64,000 nt of DNA from NCBI GenBank assembly GCA_947628235.1, contig CANQZC010000002.1:62001-126000 (forward strand). Direction: 5' to 3'. The stretch is from an uncultured Bacilli bacterium (lineage in GTDB: Bacteria > Bacillota_I > Bacilli_A > RF39 > UBA660). The notes beneath the pieces were generated by a model that was given only the letters and a program-made list of their open reading frames with translations, did not search any database and was not told where the DNA came from. Below, in pieces: positions 27,373 through 35,548 of the stretch (within the stretch, counting starts at the first letter, position 1; each line of letters starts with the position of its first letter). The translations under genes and the position numbers were made by a program.

Positions 27373-27846
27373 ATGAAAGAAGTTGTTGATTTATTAATTG
27401 AAAGAAAAGAGACGGTAGCAACGATGGAATCTTGTACAGGCGGGTTTATCGCTCATTCTATTACGAATGTGGAAGGAGCCAGTGCGATTCTTCTTTTTAG
27501 TGCGGTCACTTATTCTAATGAATATAAAATAAAAATGGGTGTCAAGAAAGAAACTATCGATACCTATAGTGTATATAGTGAAGAAGTAGCAAGGGAAATG
27601 AGTTATCAAATTCATCAATTCGCCCATTCTACTTATGGAATAGGAATTACGGGAAAGATGAATCGTCAAGATCCAAACAATGAGCGAGGAGAAGAAAATG
27701 TCGTCTACTTTAGTATCTATGATTCTGTGAAAGATATTTATTATCCTAAGAAAATGATATTACCAAATTTAGATAGACAACATGGTAAGGAAATGATTTT
27801 ACAAGAAATCAAAAAAGTATTTCAGGAGATACTATTATCCAAATAG
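27373..27846 (+). CDS. pncC: CinA C-terminal family, nicotinamide-nucleotide amidase-like
   Basis: The 157-aa protein is a stand-alone CinA C-terminal domain. ATMESCTGGFIAHSIT is the family's catalytic Ser segment, followed by VTYSNEYKIKMGV and GIGITGKM. PncC deamidates NMN to NaMN, which would feed NadD and NadE in this window. Single-gene unit with its own promoter. Function assigned from family and from its place among NAD genes. Confidence 0.8.
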   Translation: MKEVVDLLIERKETVATMESCTGGFIAHSITNVEGASAILLFSAVTYSNEYKIKMGVKKETIDTYSVYSEEVAREMSYQIHQFAHSTYGIGITGKMNRQDPNNERGEENVVYFSIYDSVKDIYYPKKMILPNLDRQHGKEMILQEIKKVFQEILLSK

Positions 27847-27850
27847 ATTA

Positions 27851-27878
27851 GGAGAAACGAATCGTTTCTCCCTTTTTA
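27851..27878 (+). terminator. Terminator after pncC, containing an operator-like palindrome
   Basis: GGAGAAACG-AAT-CGTTTCTCC followed by CTTTTT. The inner 15 bp recur at 28954. Confidence 0.75.
27854..27868 (+). promoter_or_regulatory. Palindrome upstream of the XRE gene
   Basis: GAAACGAATCGTTTC has 7-bp perfect arms. It ends 23 bp before the TATGAT at 27892-27897, abutting the -35 position. The copy at 28954 has exactly the same spacing to its -10. Confidence 0.6.
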
Positions 27879-27915
27879 TTAGAATTTATAGTATGATAAG
27901 AAAGAAGGAGTAATT

Positions 27916-28953
27916 ATGGATCAGAGTAAAGTAGGTTCTTTTTTAAAAGAACTACGACTAGAAAAAAAGTTTAGCCAAGAAGATTTAGCGGAACAACTTC
28001 ATATTTCTCGACAAGCTATTTCGAAATGGGAAAATGGAAGAGGCATTCCAGATTTAGAAACACTTCAGGATTTAAGTTCTTTTTATCATATTACGATTAA
28101 TGAGATTTTAGCAGGAAGAAGATTTTCTGATAAAGAAGTAGAAAAAGAAAGTGAAAAAGTAACGAAAGAAATTTTAAAAGTACAAGAAACACAGAAAAAG
28201 AAAATTCATCGTTTAGGATTTTTAAGTATTCTTTTTTTCATTATTATTCTTTTCCTTTTCTTGCTATATTATTTTCTTACCTTTTATAATTCTTTTAAAA
28301 TTTATCGTGTCGTACTTGCCGGAGAAAAGTTTTACGATTTTAGTGGCTTACTAATTGTTACAAAGGAAGAAATTTATTTTCAGTTAAATAATATTCAAGC
28401 CAAAGAAGGTGATACGATTCAAAAAGTGACACTCTATTATTTAGAAAATGGCGATCAAAGAAAAATTTATACGGATACCGATACTGTTTTAGCGTACACT
28501 CCGACTTATGGAGGGAAAAATATTTTCTTAATTGGAACGAAGGAAGATAGATTAAAAGATCTTTATCTAGATGTTACCTATGAAGGAGGAATAGAGACAA
28601 TTCCCCTTGAAATCACAGAAATATATACGAATAATCTTCTTTTTTCTTCTAACAAAGATACTTTTCTAAGAGACTTAAAAAAGTATGAACCTCTTACTAG
28701 AAAGATGAATTGTGAAGAAGACTATTGTACTTTATTTTTAGAAAAAGAAAATATCATGTTTTCTTATCAAAAAGAGACGCAAACTTTCTATGTAGATGAT
28801 TTTATGAAAGGATATTCTTGGGTATATCGAAAAGGGGATTATTTAATCTTTTATCATTTTCAAAATCAATCAGAAGAACCCATTTATATAACGGATGAAA
28901 CAGATCCTCTATATCAAAGATTTCAAAAAGAATATTTAGAGAAGTACTTATAG
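27916..28953 (+). CDS. XRE-family transcription regulator with membrane anchor and external domain
   Basis: The 345-aa protein has an N-terminal HTH (residues 7-61: LRLEKKFSQEDLAEQLHISR is the core), a short linker, one strongly hydrophobic helix around 96-120, and about 220 residues predicted outside the cell. It is therefore a one-component transmembrane regulator that could transmit an envelope signal to DNA. The outer domain contains a Cys pair (NCEEDYC) and beta-rich segments, with no recognised family. Identical palindromes lie before this gene and right after its stop, in front of the next gene. Confidence 0.8.
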   Translation: MDQSKVGSFLKELRLEKKFSQEDLAEQLHISRQAISKWENGRGIPDLETLQDLSSFYHITINEILAGRRFSDKEVEKESEKVTKEILKVQETQKKKIHRLGFLSILFFIIILFLFLLYYFLTFYNSFKIYRVVLAGEKFYDFSGLLIVTKEEIYFQLNNIQAKEGDTIQKVTLYYLENGDQRKIYTDTDTVLAYTPTYGGKNIFLIGTKEDRLKDLYLDVTYEGGIETIPLEITEIYTNNLLFSSNKDTFLRDLKKYEPLTRKMNCEEDYCTLFLEKENIMFSYQKETQTFYVDDFMKGYSWVYRKGDYLIFYHFQNQSEEPIYITDETDPLYQRFQKEYLEKYL

Positions 28954-28968
28954 GAAACGAATCGTTTC
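28954..28968 (+). promoter_or_regulatory. Palindrome upstream of the 29015 gene
   Basis: GAAACGAATCGTTTC begins directly after the XRE stop codon and 38 bp before TAGAAT (28992-28997), the same geometry as at 27854. Confidence 0.6.
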
Positions 28969-29014
28969 TAGGAAAAATGGTTTCTTTTTTGTAGAATGAA
29001 ATTAGGAGGTGAAT

Positions 29015-29470
29015 ATGAAAAGAAAATATGTTGTCATACTAGTTGTTTTGGTTCTAGTACTAATCATTGGGATTATAAGTTATAGATTTCTTTTTTCAAA
29101 GAAAGAGAAATCATCAGTTATCAATTATTTAGAAAATGGTTATTTGGAAATTACTCTTCCTGTTTCTGAAAAAGAAGAATTTGCTTTTGAAGATAGGGTA
29201 GATGTCTATTTTTCTTTGGAGGATATTCCTTTAGAAGAACCATTCTTAAAAAACGCAATTGTGGCGATTCCTTCTTCTAAGGTAGAAGGGGATGGAATTG
29301 CGCTATTTGTTCTAAAGGAACAGTATGATATAGTGAATAAAGCTAAACTACTCGTTTTAGGAGAAGAAAAGACATTTCAAATAAAGAGTTCTTCTGTGAA
29401 TCAAAAACAGGTAGAAATGAATGAAGAAATCAAGAAAAAAATAGAAGAAAAAGTGAACTATACGGAATAA
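29015..29470 (+). CDS. Membrane-anchored extracellular protein, unknown
   Basis: The 151-aa protein has an N-terminal membrane helix at about residues 5-24 after a KRK start, then an acidic outer domain with beta-rich phrases. It ends in a Glu/Lys helix. Start set at 29015: AGGAGG overlaps the GTG at 29009 and lies at proper distance from the ATG. The promoter shares the 15-bp palindrome with the XRE gene, so it is probably a target of that regulator. No family recognised; the beta-sandwich-like pattern resembles SAF or flagella-basal-body domains only vaguely. Confidence 0.7.
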   Translation: MKRKYVVILVVLVLVLIIGIISYRFLFSKKEKSSVINYLENGYLEITLPVSEKEEFAFEDRVDVYFSLEDIPLEEPFLKNAIVAIPSSKVEGDGIALFVLKEQYDIVNKAKLLVLGEEKTFQIKSSSVNQKQVEMNEEIKKKIEEKVNYTE

Positions 29471-29483
29471 TGAAGGAGATTTT

Positions 29484-30314
29484 ATGAAAAGAATAAGCAT
29501 TTTTTTAATGATTATGATAATTTTTTTTAGTGTGCATAGCATGAATGCGTATGCGTATGAAGAAGATTCATATTATGTTAATCGCATGGGAGTACATTTT
29601 ACTGAAAGTGAGTATAACGATTTACTTGAAAGATTTGGAATAGGATTCGTTGCGACCGTGTCGAACAAATTGGCTGAAGAAGCATTGCAAAATAAAGAAA
29701 TGATTTTATTGACAGAACCTATTCCAATTTTAATAAATGATAATCCTGCTCCAATATATTATTATCCATGTAGCTTAGGAAATATTGAAAGCAAAAACTA
29801 CGATGATTTCTATGTTTGTGCTAACTATACGGAAAATAGCAGTAATTCCAAATATTATTTTGAACTTTATATAGAATGGAATCCACTTTATATTTCTAGG
29901 ATGGAAAAATATTTTGATATTTTGGCAATGCGTTGGGATTCAAACTTTGTTGTAGAAAGTTATACAGGTGAACAGTTTAATGGAATTTCTGTTGTTAATT
30001 ATTCTAATAATGGAAAAAATTCTAAACGTGCAGCAAATGGTGCAGGAATTTCTATGAATGTCATGGATGATACAAGTGAACTCTTGAGAATGTCAACAAC
30101 ATTAATTGGGCATTACACATCTAAAACTTTAACAACAATTAACATGACTTATGTTCATGCTTATAAAAAAGTTACTTTAGAGCAATCTCAAAGTTATAAA
30201 TTTTCGCCAACAGTAAATGGGCAAGTACTGCAATTTGATAACTCTACAATTAAGTCTTATTATCAAACTCCAGTTCCTATCTATAAGACATTTACACCAA
30301 GATATATAGTTTAA
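29484..30314 (+). CDS. Secreted protein, unknown
   Basis: The 276-aa protein begins with a typical signal peptide (KRISIFLMIMIIFFSV...NAYAYEE; cleavage likely after an Ala-x-Ala near residue 25). The mature part is Asn/Tyr/Ser-rich, with the Cys pair YPCSLGN and YVCANYT. No family recognised. It starts 13 nt after the preceding gene with GAAGGAG, so it belongs to the XRE-controlled module. Its codons use more -A and -T endings and fewer of the neighbours' usual choices, which could mean recent acquisition, but this was judged by eye. Confidence 0.65.
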   Translation: MKRISIFLMIMIIFFSVHSMNAYAYEEDSYYVNRMGVHFTESEYNDLLERFGIGFVATVSNKLAEEALQNKEMILLTEPIPILINDNPAPIYYYPCSLGNIESKNYDDFYVCANYTENSSNSKYYFELYIEWNPLYISRMEKYFDILAMRWDSNFVVESYTGEQFNGISVVNYSNNGKNSKRAANGAGISMNVMDDTSELLRMSTTLIGHYTSKTLTTINMTYVHAYKKVTLEQSQSYKFSPTVNGQVLQFDNSTIKSYYQTPVPIYKTFTPRYIV

Positions 30315-30352
30315 TATAACACTTAGACGCTTTAGTTTATAGTTGCTTGAAT

Positions 30353-30382
30353 AAAAAGAAGTAGAAGTACTTCTTTTTATAA
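30353..30382 (+). terminator. Terminator after the secreted protein gene
   Basis: AAAAAGAAGTA, loop GAAG, TACTTCTTTTT: an 11-bp perfect stem. Confidence 0.85.
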
Positions 30383-30398
30383 AAATGTTAAAAAGATA

Positions 30399-30427
30399 TT
30401 GACATTCTGCATACTTTTTAATATAAT
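30399..30427 (+). promoter_or_regulatory. Promoter of the phosphoribosyltransferase-like gene
   Basis: TTGACA, 17-nt spacer, TATAAT. Confidence 0.8.
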
Positions 30428-30432
30428 GTTAA
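30418..30432 (+). promoter_or_regulatory. Predicted NAD-regulon operator (site C1)
   Basis: TTAATATAATGTTAA, identical to A1 and B1 and at the same position relative to the -10. Confidence 0.65.
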
Positions 30433-30471
30433 TAACAAGAGTAAGAGCTCTATTTGTTTTACTCTATGATA

Positions 30472-30486
30472 TTAATAATTTGATAA
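30472..30486 (+). promoter_or_regulatory. Second operator-like site in the leader (site C2)
   Basis: TTAATAATTTGATAA, 13/15 identical to site A2, starting 54 bp after site C1 (55 bp in the pncA leader). An RNA hairpin (AGAGTAA/TTACTCT) lies between the two sites. Confidence 0.45.
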
Positions 30487-30502
30487 TAAGAGGAGAATAT
30501 CT

Positions 30503-30979
30503 ATGAATGCAGAAATACAAAATGTAGTAAATCAATTTTTAGAGAAATATGTTGGTGGGGAAGAGTTCTATGATGCTTTAGATGAACAGATTCGTATCCA
30601 TGATATTTGGTTATATGCGATGATTGCGCGGATTGAAAAAGAAACATCTTATGATCGATGGATTGTCAGTGGAAAATTTGGAAGAAGATTCTATGAGTTT
30701 GTAAAGACGAATATCGGAGAAGAGGGTGCGCAAAAGATTCTTGTCGCATCCGGAAGTCTTCGTAAAGGAAAGGCAATTGGACTAGAAGAGGAAGACCTTA
30801 CAGGATTAGAATTTCTTTTTATTGATGATAGTTTTTGGTCAGGAAAAACGAGAGATGTTATCCAAAGATATTTAGAGAAAAATCATGCCCATTTAAAGAA
30901 AACTTATGTTTTTTATGATGGTAGTAAAAAGAAGGAAGAGACCGTAGAAAGTTTTTATCGCTATTACGATTACCACTAG
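30503..30979 (+). CDS. Phosphoribosyltransferase-like protein, probably NAD-linked
   Basis: The 158-aa soluble protein carries FLFIDDSFWSGKT, which fits the PRPP-binding loop of type I phosphoribosyltransferases (hydrophobic-DD-x-x-x-[ST]-G-x-T). The rest does not match any particular PRTase that I recognise. It is too short for a NAPRTase or QPRTase. It has the same promoter and operator as pncA and prs, and the NrtR-type regulator and nadK follow, so a role in NAD or PRPP metabolism is inferred. AGAGGAG precedes the ATG. Confidence 0.65.
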   Translation: MNAEIQNVVNQFLEKYVGGEEFYDALDEQIRIHDIWLYAMIARIEKETSYDRWIVSGKFGRRFYEFVKTNIGEEGAQKILVASGSLRKGKAIGLEEEDLTGLEFLFIDDSFWSGKTRDVIQRYLEKNHAHLKKTYVFYDGSKKKEETVESFYRYYDYH

Positions 30980-31008
30980 TTGTTTTGATATTAACTTTAT
31001 GTTATAAT
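30980..31008 (+). promoter_or_regulatory. Promoter of the first NrtR-like gene with operator-like site
   Basis: TTGTTT, 17-nt spacer, extended -10 TGTTATAAT. The spacer contains TTAACTTTATGTTAT (30991-31005), close to the TTAAY-N5-GTTAA motif, suggesting autoregulation. Confidence 0.55.
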
Positions 31009-31028
31009 GAGTTAGAAAGAGGTGGACT

Positions 31029-31853
31029 ATGAGTGAGTTTCAATCAGAAGAAGAATTTTTAAAAGCCTATAATCCTAACGATTATGATCGATTATCCCTT
31101 ACTACAGATATCTTAATTTGTAGTGTATCTAGTGAAGAAGAAGAGAATTATCGAAAGTTAAGTAAAAAGTATTTTAGTATTTTGTTAGTAAAAAGAGATG
31201 ATTATCCTTTTAAAGGAAAATGGTGTCTTCCTGGAGGATTTGTTCGTATTGATGAAGAGTTAGAAGATGCTCCTAAAAGAATTTTAGCGAGTGAGACAAA
31301 CCTTCATAATATTTATTTAGAACAATTATATACTTATGGTTCTTTAGATAGAGATCCAAGAATGAGGGTTATCAGTACTTCTTATATTGCTTTAGTAGAT
31401 AAAAATAGATTACGAGATAAATTACTTCCGAATGCTTCTTGGTTTAATGTTACTTTATTAGAAGATGAAAAGAAGATGAATATTACTCTCGATAATGGCG
31501 AAGAGACTATCTCTCTTGTCATTAAGAAAACTTTAAGAGAACAGACAACAGATCGTTATAAATATACGATTGTAAAGAATGATAAATTAGCGTTTGATCA
31601 TCCATTAGTGATTGCTGCTGGTCTTTCTCGATTAAGGAATAAAGTAAATTATACCGATATTGTCTTTAATATGATGCCAGAATATTTTACTTTAGGAGAA
31701 CTTCAACAAGTATATGAAGTGATTTTAGGAAAGAAGTTATTAGATCCTGCTTTTCGAAGAATTATTGCTAATAAAGTAGAAAAAACAACAAAGGTAAAAA
31801 CGGGTGAGGGACATCGTCCTTCCGCTTTATTCCGTTATAAAGTAACAAAGTAA
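31029..31853 (+). CDS. nrtR1: NrtR-type Nudix-related transcriptional regulator
   Basis: The 274-aa protein has an N-terminal Nudix fold and a C-terminal winged helix ending in GEGHRPSALFRYKV, the layout of NrtR repressors of NAD metabolism, which sense ADP-ribose or related ligands. The Nudix box is degenerate: GGFVRIDEELEDAPK is followed by RILASET instead of REUXEE, so hydrolysis should be lost. It lies just before nadK (1-nt gap) and after a PRTase-like gene with the NAD operator. It is the best candidate to bind TTAAY-N5-GTTAA. The symbol is a working label. Confidence 0.82.
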   Translation: MSEFQSEEEFLKAYNPNDYDRLSLTTDILICSVSSEEEENYRKLSKKYFSILLVKRDDYPFKGKWCLPGGFVRIDEELEDAPKRILASETNLHNIYLEQLYTYGSLDRDPRMRVISTSYIALVDKNRLRDKLLPNASWFNVTLLEDEKKMNITLDNGEETISLVIKKTLREQTTDRYKYTIVKNDKLAFDHPLVIAAGLSRLRNKVNYTDIVFNMMPEYFTLGELQQVYEVILGKKLLDPAFRRIIANKVEKTTKVKTGEGHRPSALFRYKVTK

Positions 31854-31854
31854 T

Positions 31855-32658
31855 ATGGAAAGAATTATTAATCGTGTAAAAATATTTGCGAATCAAAATG
31901 AGGAATCTTTAGAATTAAAAGAAAAAGTAACTTCTTATTTAGAAAAGTATCATTTTGAAATCGTCGAAGAAAACTTTGAATTAGCGATAGCAATCGGTGG
32001 AGATGGTTCTTTCTTACGGATGCTTCGAAACCTACACTTTAATAGTCAAGTCTATTATGTAGGAGTAAATAGTGGAACCTTAGGGTTTCTACAAGAGATT
32101 AAACCACAAGAAGTAGAGTTATTTATTGCTCGTCTTCATAATAATGATTTTAAGGTGGAAGAAGTAGGAATCCAAGAGACAACGGTATCTTCTAAGAAGG
32201 AAGAAGATACTTTCTATTCTTTAAATGAAATTGTTATTCGAGATAAAGAATTAAATACTTCGCATATGGATATTTATGTAGAAAATAATCTATTAGAACA
32301 TTTTGTTGGAGATGGTATTTTAGTATCGACATCGATTGGTTCTACGGCCTATAATTTAAGTTATGGGGGAAGTATTGTCTATGGAACTTTGCATACGCTA
32401 CAGATTACTCCTTTAGCGCCTTTAAATAGTAAGGTGTATCGAACTTTGATGAATTCTGTTGTGGTGCCAGAAAATAAGGAAATTCAAATTCGTCCTGATT
32501 CGATGAGTTCTGACTTTATTTTAACGGTCGATGGAGAAAATAGAGAATATCGAAAAGTAGAAAGAATTAAGACGAAAGTAGGAGAGAAAAAAATCTACTG
32601 CCTTCGTATGAATGAATTTAATTATTCTAATATTATTTATGAAAAATTTTTGAAATAA
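31855..32658 (+). CDS. nadK: NAD kinase
   Basis: This 267-aa enzyme phosphorylates NAD to NADP. AIGGDGSFLRML is the GGDG motif, NSGTLGFL the following NAD kinase signature, and STSIGSTAYNLSYGGSIV the conserved ATP/NAD binding block. It starts 1 nt after the NrtR-like stop, so translation is coupled to the regulator. Full-length and intact. Confidence 0.93.
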   Translation: MERIINRVKIFANQNEESLELKEKVTSYLEKYHFEIVEENFELAIAIGGDGSFLRMLRNLHFNSQVYYVGVNSGTLGFLQEIKPQEVELFIARLHNNDFKVEEVGIQETTVSSKKEEDTFYSLNEIVIRDKELNTSHMDIYVENNLLEHFVGDGILVSTSIGSTAYNLSYGGSIVYGTLHTLQITPLAPLNSKVYRTLMNSVVVPENKEIQIRPDSMSSDFILTVDGENREYRKVERIKTKVGEKKIYCLRMNEFNYSNIIYEKFLK

Positions 32659-32680
32659 GCATAGTTTTATGCTTATTTTC
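32654..32680 (+). terminator. Terminator after nadK
   Basis: AATAAGCATA, loop GTTT, TATGCTTATT then TTC; the stem overlaps the stop codon. Confidence 0.8.
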
Positions 32681-32695
32681 TTGTAAGGAGGAATT

Positions 32696-32938
32696 ATGCC
32701 ATATTATTTTTTAGGAATGAATATCCTCTCTTTTCTTCTTTTTGGAATAGATAAGAAAAGAAGTATTCAAAAGAAATATCGGATTCCTGAGAAGGTCTTG
32801 TTATCCTTTTCTTTTTTAGGGGGATGTTTTGGTTCTTTATTTGCGATGTTCTTCTTTCATCATAAAAATAAAAAGAACAAGTTTTTATTTCTTGTTCCTT
32901 GTAGTTGTCTTCTTTGGACTTTTCTTTTATTTAAATAA
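32696..32938 (+). CDS. DUF1294 family membrane protein
   Basis: The 80-aa protein has two or three hydrophobic segments and the DUF1294 hallmarks NILSFLLFGIDKKRS, RIPEKVLL, GGCFGS and HHKNKKNKF. The function of this family is not known. AAGGAGG precedes the ATG. Its 3' end overlaps the convergent ATPase gene by 12 nt. Confidence 0.85.
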   Translation: MPYYFLGMNILSFLLFGIDKKRSIQKKYRIPEKVLLSFSFLGGCFGSLFAMFFFHHKNKKNKFLFLVPCSCLLWTFLLFK

Positions 32939-34393
32939 TCCTTTGAAGATAGAGTTGCCAATTTTCTTTCCTAGCGTATTCATCGCGGAATTGGTAACTT
33001 TCTCCGCAGCTTTTTCGTCTGCGGATTTTTTCTTCTTGGTGGAAGCTTTCTTTTCTTGCTTTTCTTTTTCTTTGGCGAGTTCTTGCTCTTCTGCTATTTT
33101 TGCTTCCTCTTCTAGTTGTTCTTTTAAGGTTTCATAGGCAGATACATTATCTACTTTGACATCGTATTTACCACGGAATAAACTTTCTTCAATCTTTCTT
33201 TTTCGTTCTTCTTCCGTAATTGTTCCCATCCGACTTTGTGGAGGTAAGATGGTAGCTTCTTCGACCATATTTGGTTCTCCTTCTTCATTTAAGAAAGAGA
33301 TAAGAGCTTCACCGGTTCCGAGCGCTAAAATCGCTTCTTCAGTCGAGATATTCGGATTCGTACGGAAAGAGGTAGCTGCCGCTTTGACAACTTTTTGTTC
33401 TTGCGGAGTATAGGCTCTTAGAGCATGTTGAATACGATTTCCTAGTTGCGCTAAAACCTCATCTGGAATATCTTTTGGACTTTGTGAAATAAAGTAAAGA
33501 CCGATTCCTTTGGAACGAATTAATTTTACAATTTGAATCACTTGTTTTACTAAATAATCTGGCATTTCTTCAAAGAGAAGGTGAGCTTCATCAAAGAAGA
33601 AGACAATCTTTGGTTTCTTTAAATCACCTACTTCGGGAAGGGTATTGTATAAATCCGTTAATAACCAAAGTAGGAAGGTAGCATATAAATCTGGTTTTTG
33701 AAAGAGTTTGACAGCATGTAAGACATTGATATATCCTCTTCCATCTTTCGGATCAAAACGAATAAAGTCTTTGATATTAACGCTTGGCTCTCCAAAGAAG
33801 AAATCTCCTCCCTGACTCTCTAAAACGAGTAAGTTTCGTTGGATAGCGCCAATACTCTGTAGAGAGACATTTCCGTATTCTAAGGTATATTTCTTTCGAT
33901 TATCACCAACATATTGAAGGACTAATCGTAAGTCTTTTAAATCTACTAAATTCCATTGATTATCTTCCGCAATTTTAAAAACGACCGTTAAGACTCCTGC
34001 CTGTGCTTCGGTTAAGTTTAACATTCTAGATAACAATTCAGAACCAATATTGGAAATGGTAGTACGAATTGGATGACCACTTTCCCCATAGATATCCCAA
34101 TAGTGAGTAGGGAATCCTTCTTCTTTAAAATCAGGAAGATCTAAAGAGGCCAGTCTTTTTTCAATCGCATCGTTTCTCTCTAAAGGAAAAGGCATTCCTG
34201 CTAAATCTCCTTTGACATCCGCTAAAAAGACAGGAACTCCCATCGCGGAGAAACTTTCTGCTAGAACTTTTACAGTAACGGTTTTTCCTGAACCAGATGC
34301 TCCAGTAATTAAGCCATGTCGGTTTGCCATCTCGGGTAAGATATAAAGTTCTTTTTCTTTTTTTCCTACTAAAATATGATTATTTCGATACAT
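32927..34393 (-). CDS. DUF853/HerA-like P-loop ATPase
   Basis: The 488-aa protein has Walker A GASGSGKT near residue 34, followed by VFLADVKGDLAGM, and Walker B FFFDEAHLLF. This is the YjgR/DUF853 group of HerA-FtsK-related ATPases, thought to act on DNA. The phrase ALRAYTPQEQKVVKAAATSFR is typical of the family. It ends in a Lys/Glu-rich coiled region. It is divergent from the 34489 gene. AGGAGGA precedes the ATG. Confidence 0.85.
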   Translation of the reverse strand: MYRNNHILVGKKEKELYILPEMANRHGLITGASGSGKTVTVKVLAESFSAMGVPVFLADVKGDLAGMPFPLERNDAIEKRLASLDLPDFKEEGFPTHYWDIYGESGHPIRTTISNIGSELLSRMLNLTEAQAGVLTVVFKIAEDNQWNLVDLKDLRLVLQYVGDNRKKYTLEYGNVSLQSIGAIQRNLLVLESQGGDFFFGEPSVNIKDFIRFDPKDGRGYINVLHAVKLFQKPDLYATFLLWLLTDLYNTLPEVGDLKKPKIVFFFDEAHLLFEEMPDYLVKQVIQIVKLIRSKGIGLYFISQSPKDIPDEVLAQLGNRIQHALRAYTPQEQKVVKAAATSFRTNPNISTEEAILALGTGEALISFLNEEGEPNMVEEATILPPQSRMGTITEEERKRKIEESLFRGKYDVKVDNVSAYETLKEQLEEEAKIAEEQELAKEKEKQEKKASTKKKKSADEKAAEKVTNSAMNTLGKKIGNSIFKGLFK

Positions 34394-34451
34394 AAAACTG
34401 TCCTCCTAATGTAAACTCATTATATCATAAAGGAAAAAAATGAACAATATA

Positions 34452-34460
34452 TGTTATAAT
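34452..34460 (+). promoter_or_regulatory. Extended -10 promoter of the DUF3419-like gene
   Basis: TGTTATAAT. The ATG at 34459 overlaps it and cannot be the start; a GTG at 34489, 10 nt after AGGAG, is preferred. Confidence 0.65.
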
Positions 34461-34488
34461 GATAAAAACAGGTAGGAGTGTGGATGTC

Positions 34489-35523
34489 GTGTTAACAAGA
34501 GAGGCTCAATTATCAGTATATCAAGCATATCAACAAACAATGGATTTTCTAAATAGAAAGAGTCGTTCTTTACTTCGACCTGAGTTTGCGCTACATAGTT
34601 CGATGTATGTTTTTACCACAGAGAATTTACAGGGATATATACGTAAATTAGATGTCAAAAATAAATCTGTTCTTACCGTCACTGCATCCGGAGATCATTT
34701 TTTGAATTTGGCATTGGAAGGAGCTAGTAGAGTAGATAATTTTGATTGTAATAAGAATACCTATTTTATGACTGAGTTAAAGATTGCGGCGTTATCTGCG
34801 CTATCTTATTCTGAGTTTTTAGAGTTTTTTACGGACTGTGAAAGAAGAGATAAGACGGATATGGGAATTGTTGCTACTCAGAAGAAAGTAGGGGATAATC
34901 CCCATTATTTTGATTATAAAACCTATTTAAAAATTCGCCCTTATTTAGAGGAAGATGTTTCTTTATATTGGGATTTTCTGTATGAAGAATTTGAATTTCG
35001 TGGAAAAGAGATGGAAAAGGCAGGGCTCTTCTTCGGTGGTGATAAAGAGGCCGCCATTCGAACGAATAACTATCTAGCAAGTGAAAAAAACTATGAAGTT
35101 TTAAAAGAAAAGATAGAAGATGTCGATAGAAATTACTATTTCTTAGATATTTTAAAGATTCATGAATTACCACATACTTATGATGTCGTATTACTTTCTA
35201 ATATCTATGATTATCTAGTCGATTCTTGGAGTGGAAAGATTACCGAAGAAGAGTTTAATCAGTATGTTGCTTCCAAGATGCCTTCCATTTTAAAGGAAGG
35301 AGCAAAAGTAGCTGCTGCCTATCAATATCATTATAAAACGAGAAATGCCTTTTATCATCCTTCTTTAAAGAATTTATTTCGTGGTAAATATACGCTAGAA
35401 GAAAAAGAATCTTTAGACCGTTTTGGCTTTCGAAAAATTTTAGTACCTTCCGTTATTAGAGAATATCAAGAGACGGGTGGAAAAGATTGTCTTTATGTTT
35501 ATGAAAGTGGAAAAGTACGATAA
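34489..35523 (+). CDS. DUF3419-like protein (BtaA-related, SAM-dependent)
   Basis: The 344-aa protein has a Rossmann-type start SVLTVTASGDHFLNLALEGA followed by FDCNKNTYFMTELKIAAL and LSYSEFLEFF. These match DUF3419 proteins related to BtaA, which transfer the aminocarboxypropyl group of SAM to diacylglycerol in betaine lipid synthesis. The partner BtaB is not seen, so the substrate is open. The start is a GTG chosen from Shine-Dalgarno spacing. Confidence 0.6.
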   Translation: MLTREAQLSVYQAYQQTMDFLNRKSRSLLRPEFALHSSMYVFTTENLQGYIRKLDVKNKSVLTVTASGDHFLNLALEGASRVDNFDCNKNTYFMTELKIAALSALSYSEFLEFFTDCERRDKTDMGIVATQKKVGDNPHYFDYKTYLKIRPYLEEDVSLYWDFLYEEFEFRGKEMEKAGLFFGGDKEAAIRTNNYLASEKNYEVLKEKIEDVDRNYYFLDILKIHELPHTYDVVLLSNIYDYLVDSWSGKITEEEFNQYVASKMPSILKEGAKVAAAYQYHYKTRNAFYHPSLKNLFRGKYTLEEKESLDRFGFRKILVPSVIREYQETGGKDCLYVYESGKVR

Positions 35524-35540
35524 TTTTCTACTTTTTTTTA
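35505..35540 (+). terminator. Terminator after the DUF3419-like gene
   Basis: AAGTGGAAAA pairs with TTTTCTACTT (one G-T), followed by T residues; the stem covers the stop codon. Confidence 0.7.
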
Positions 35541-35548
35541 AATTTCTA

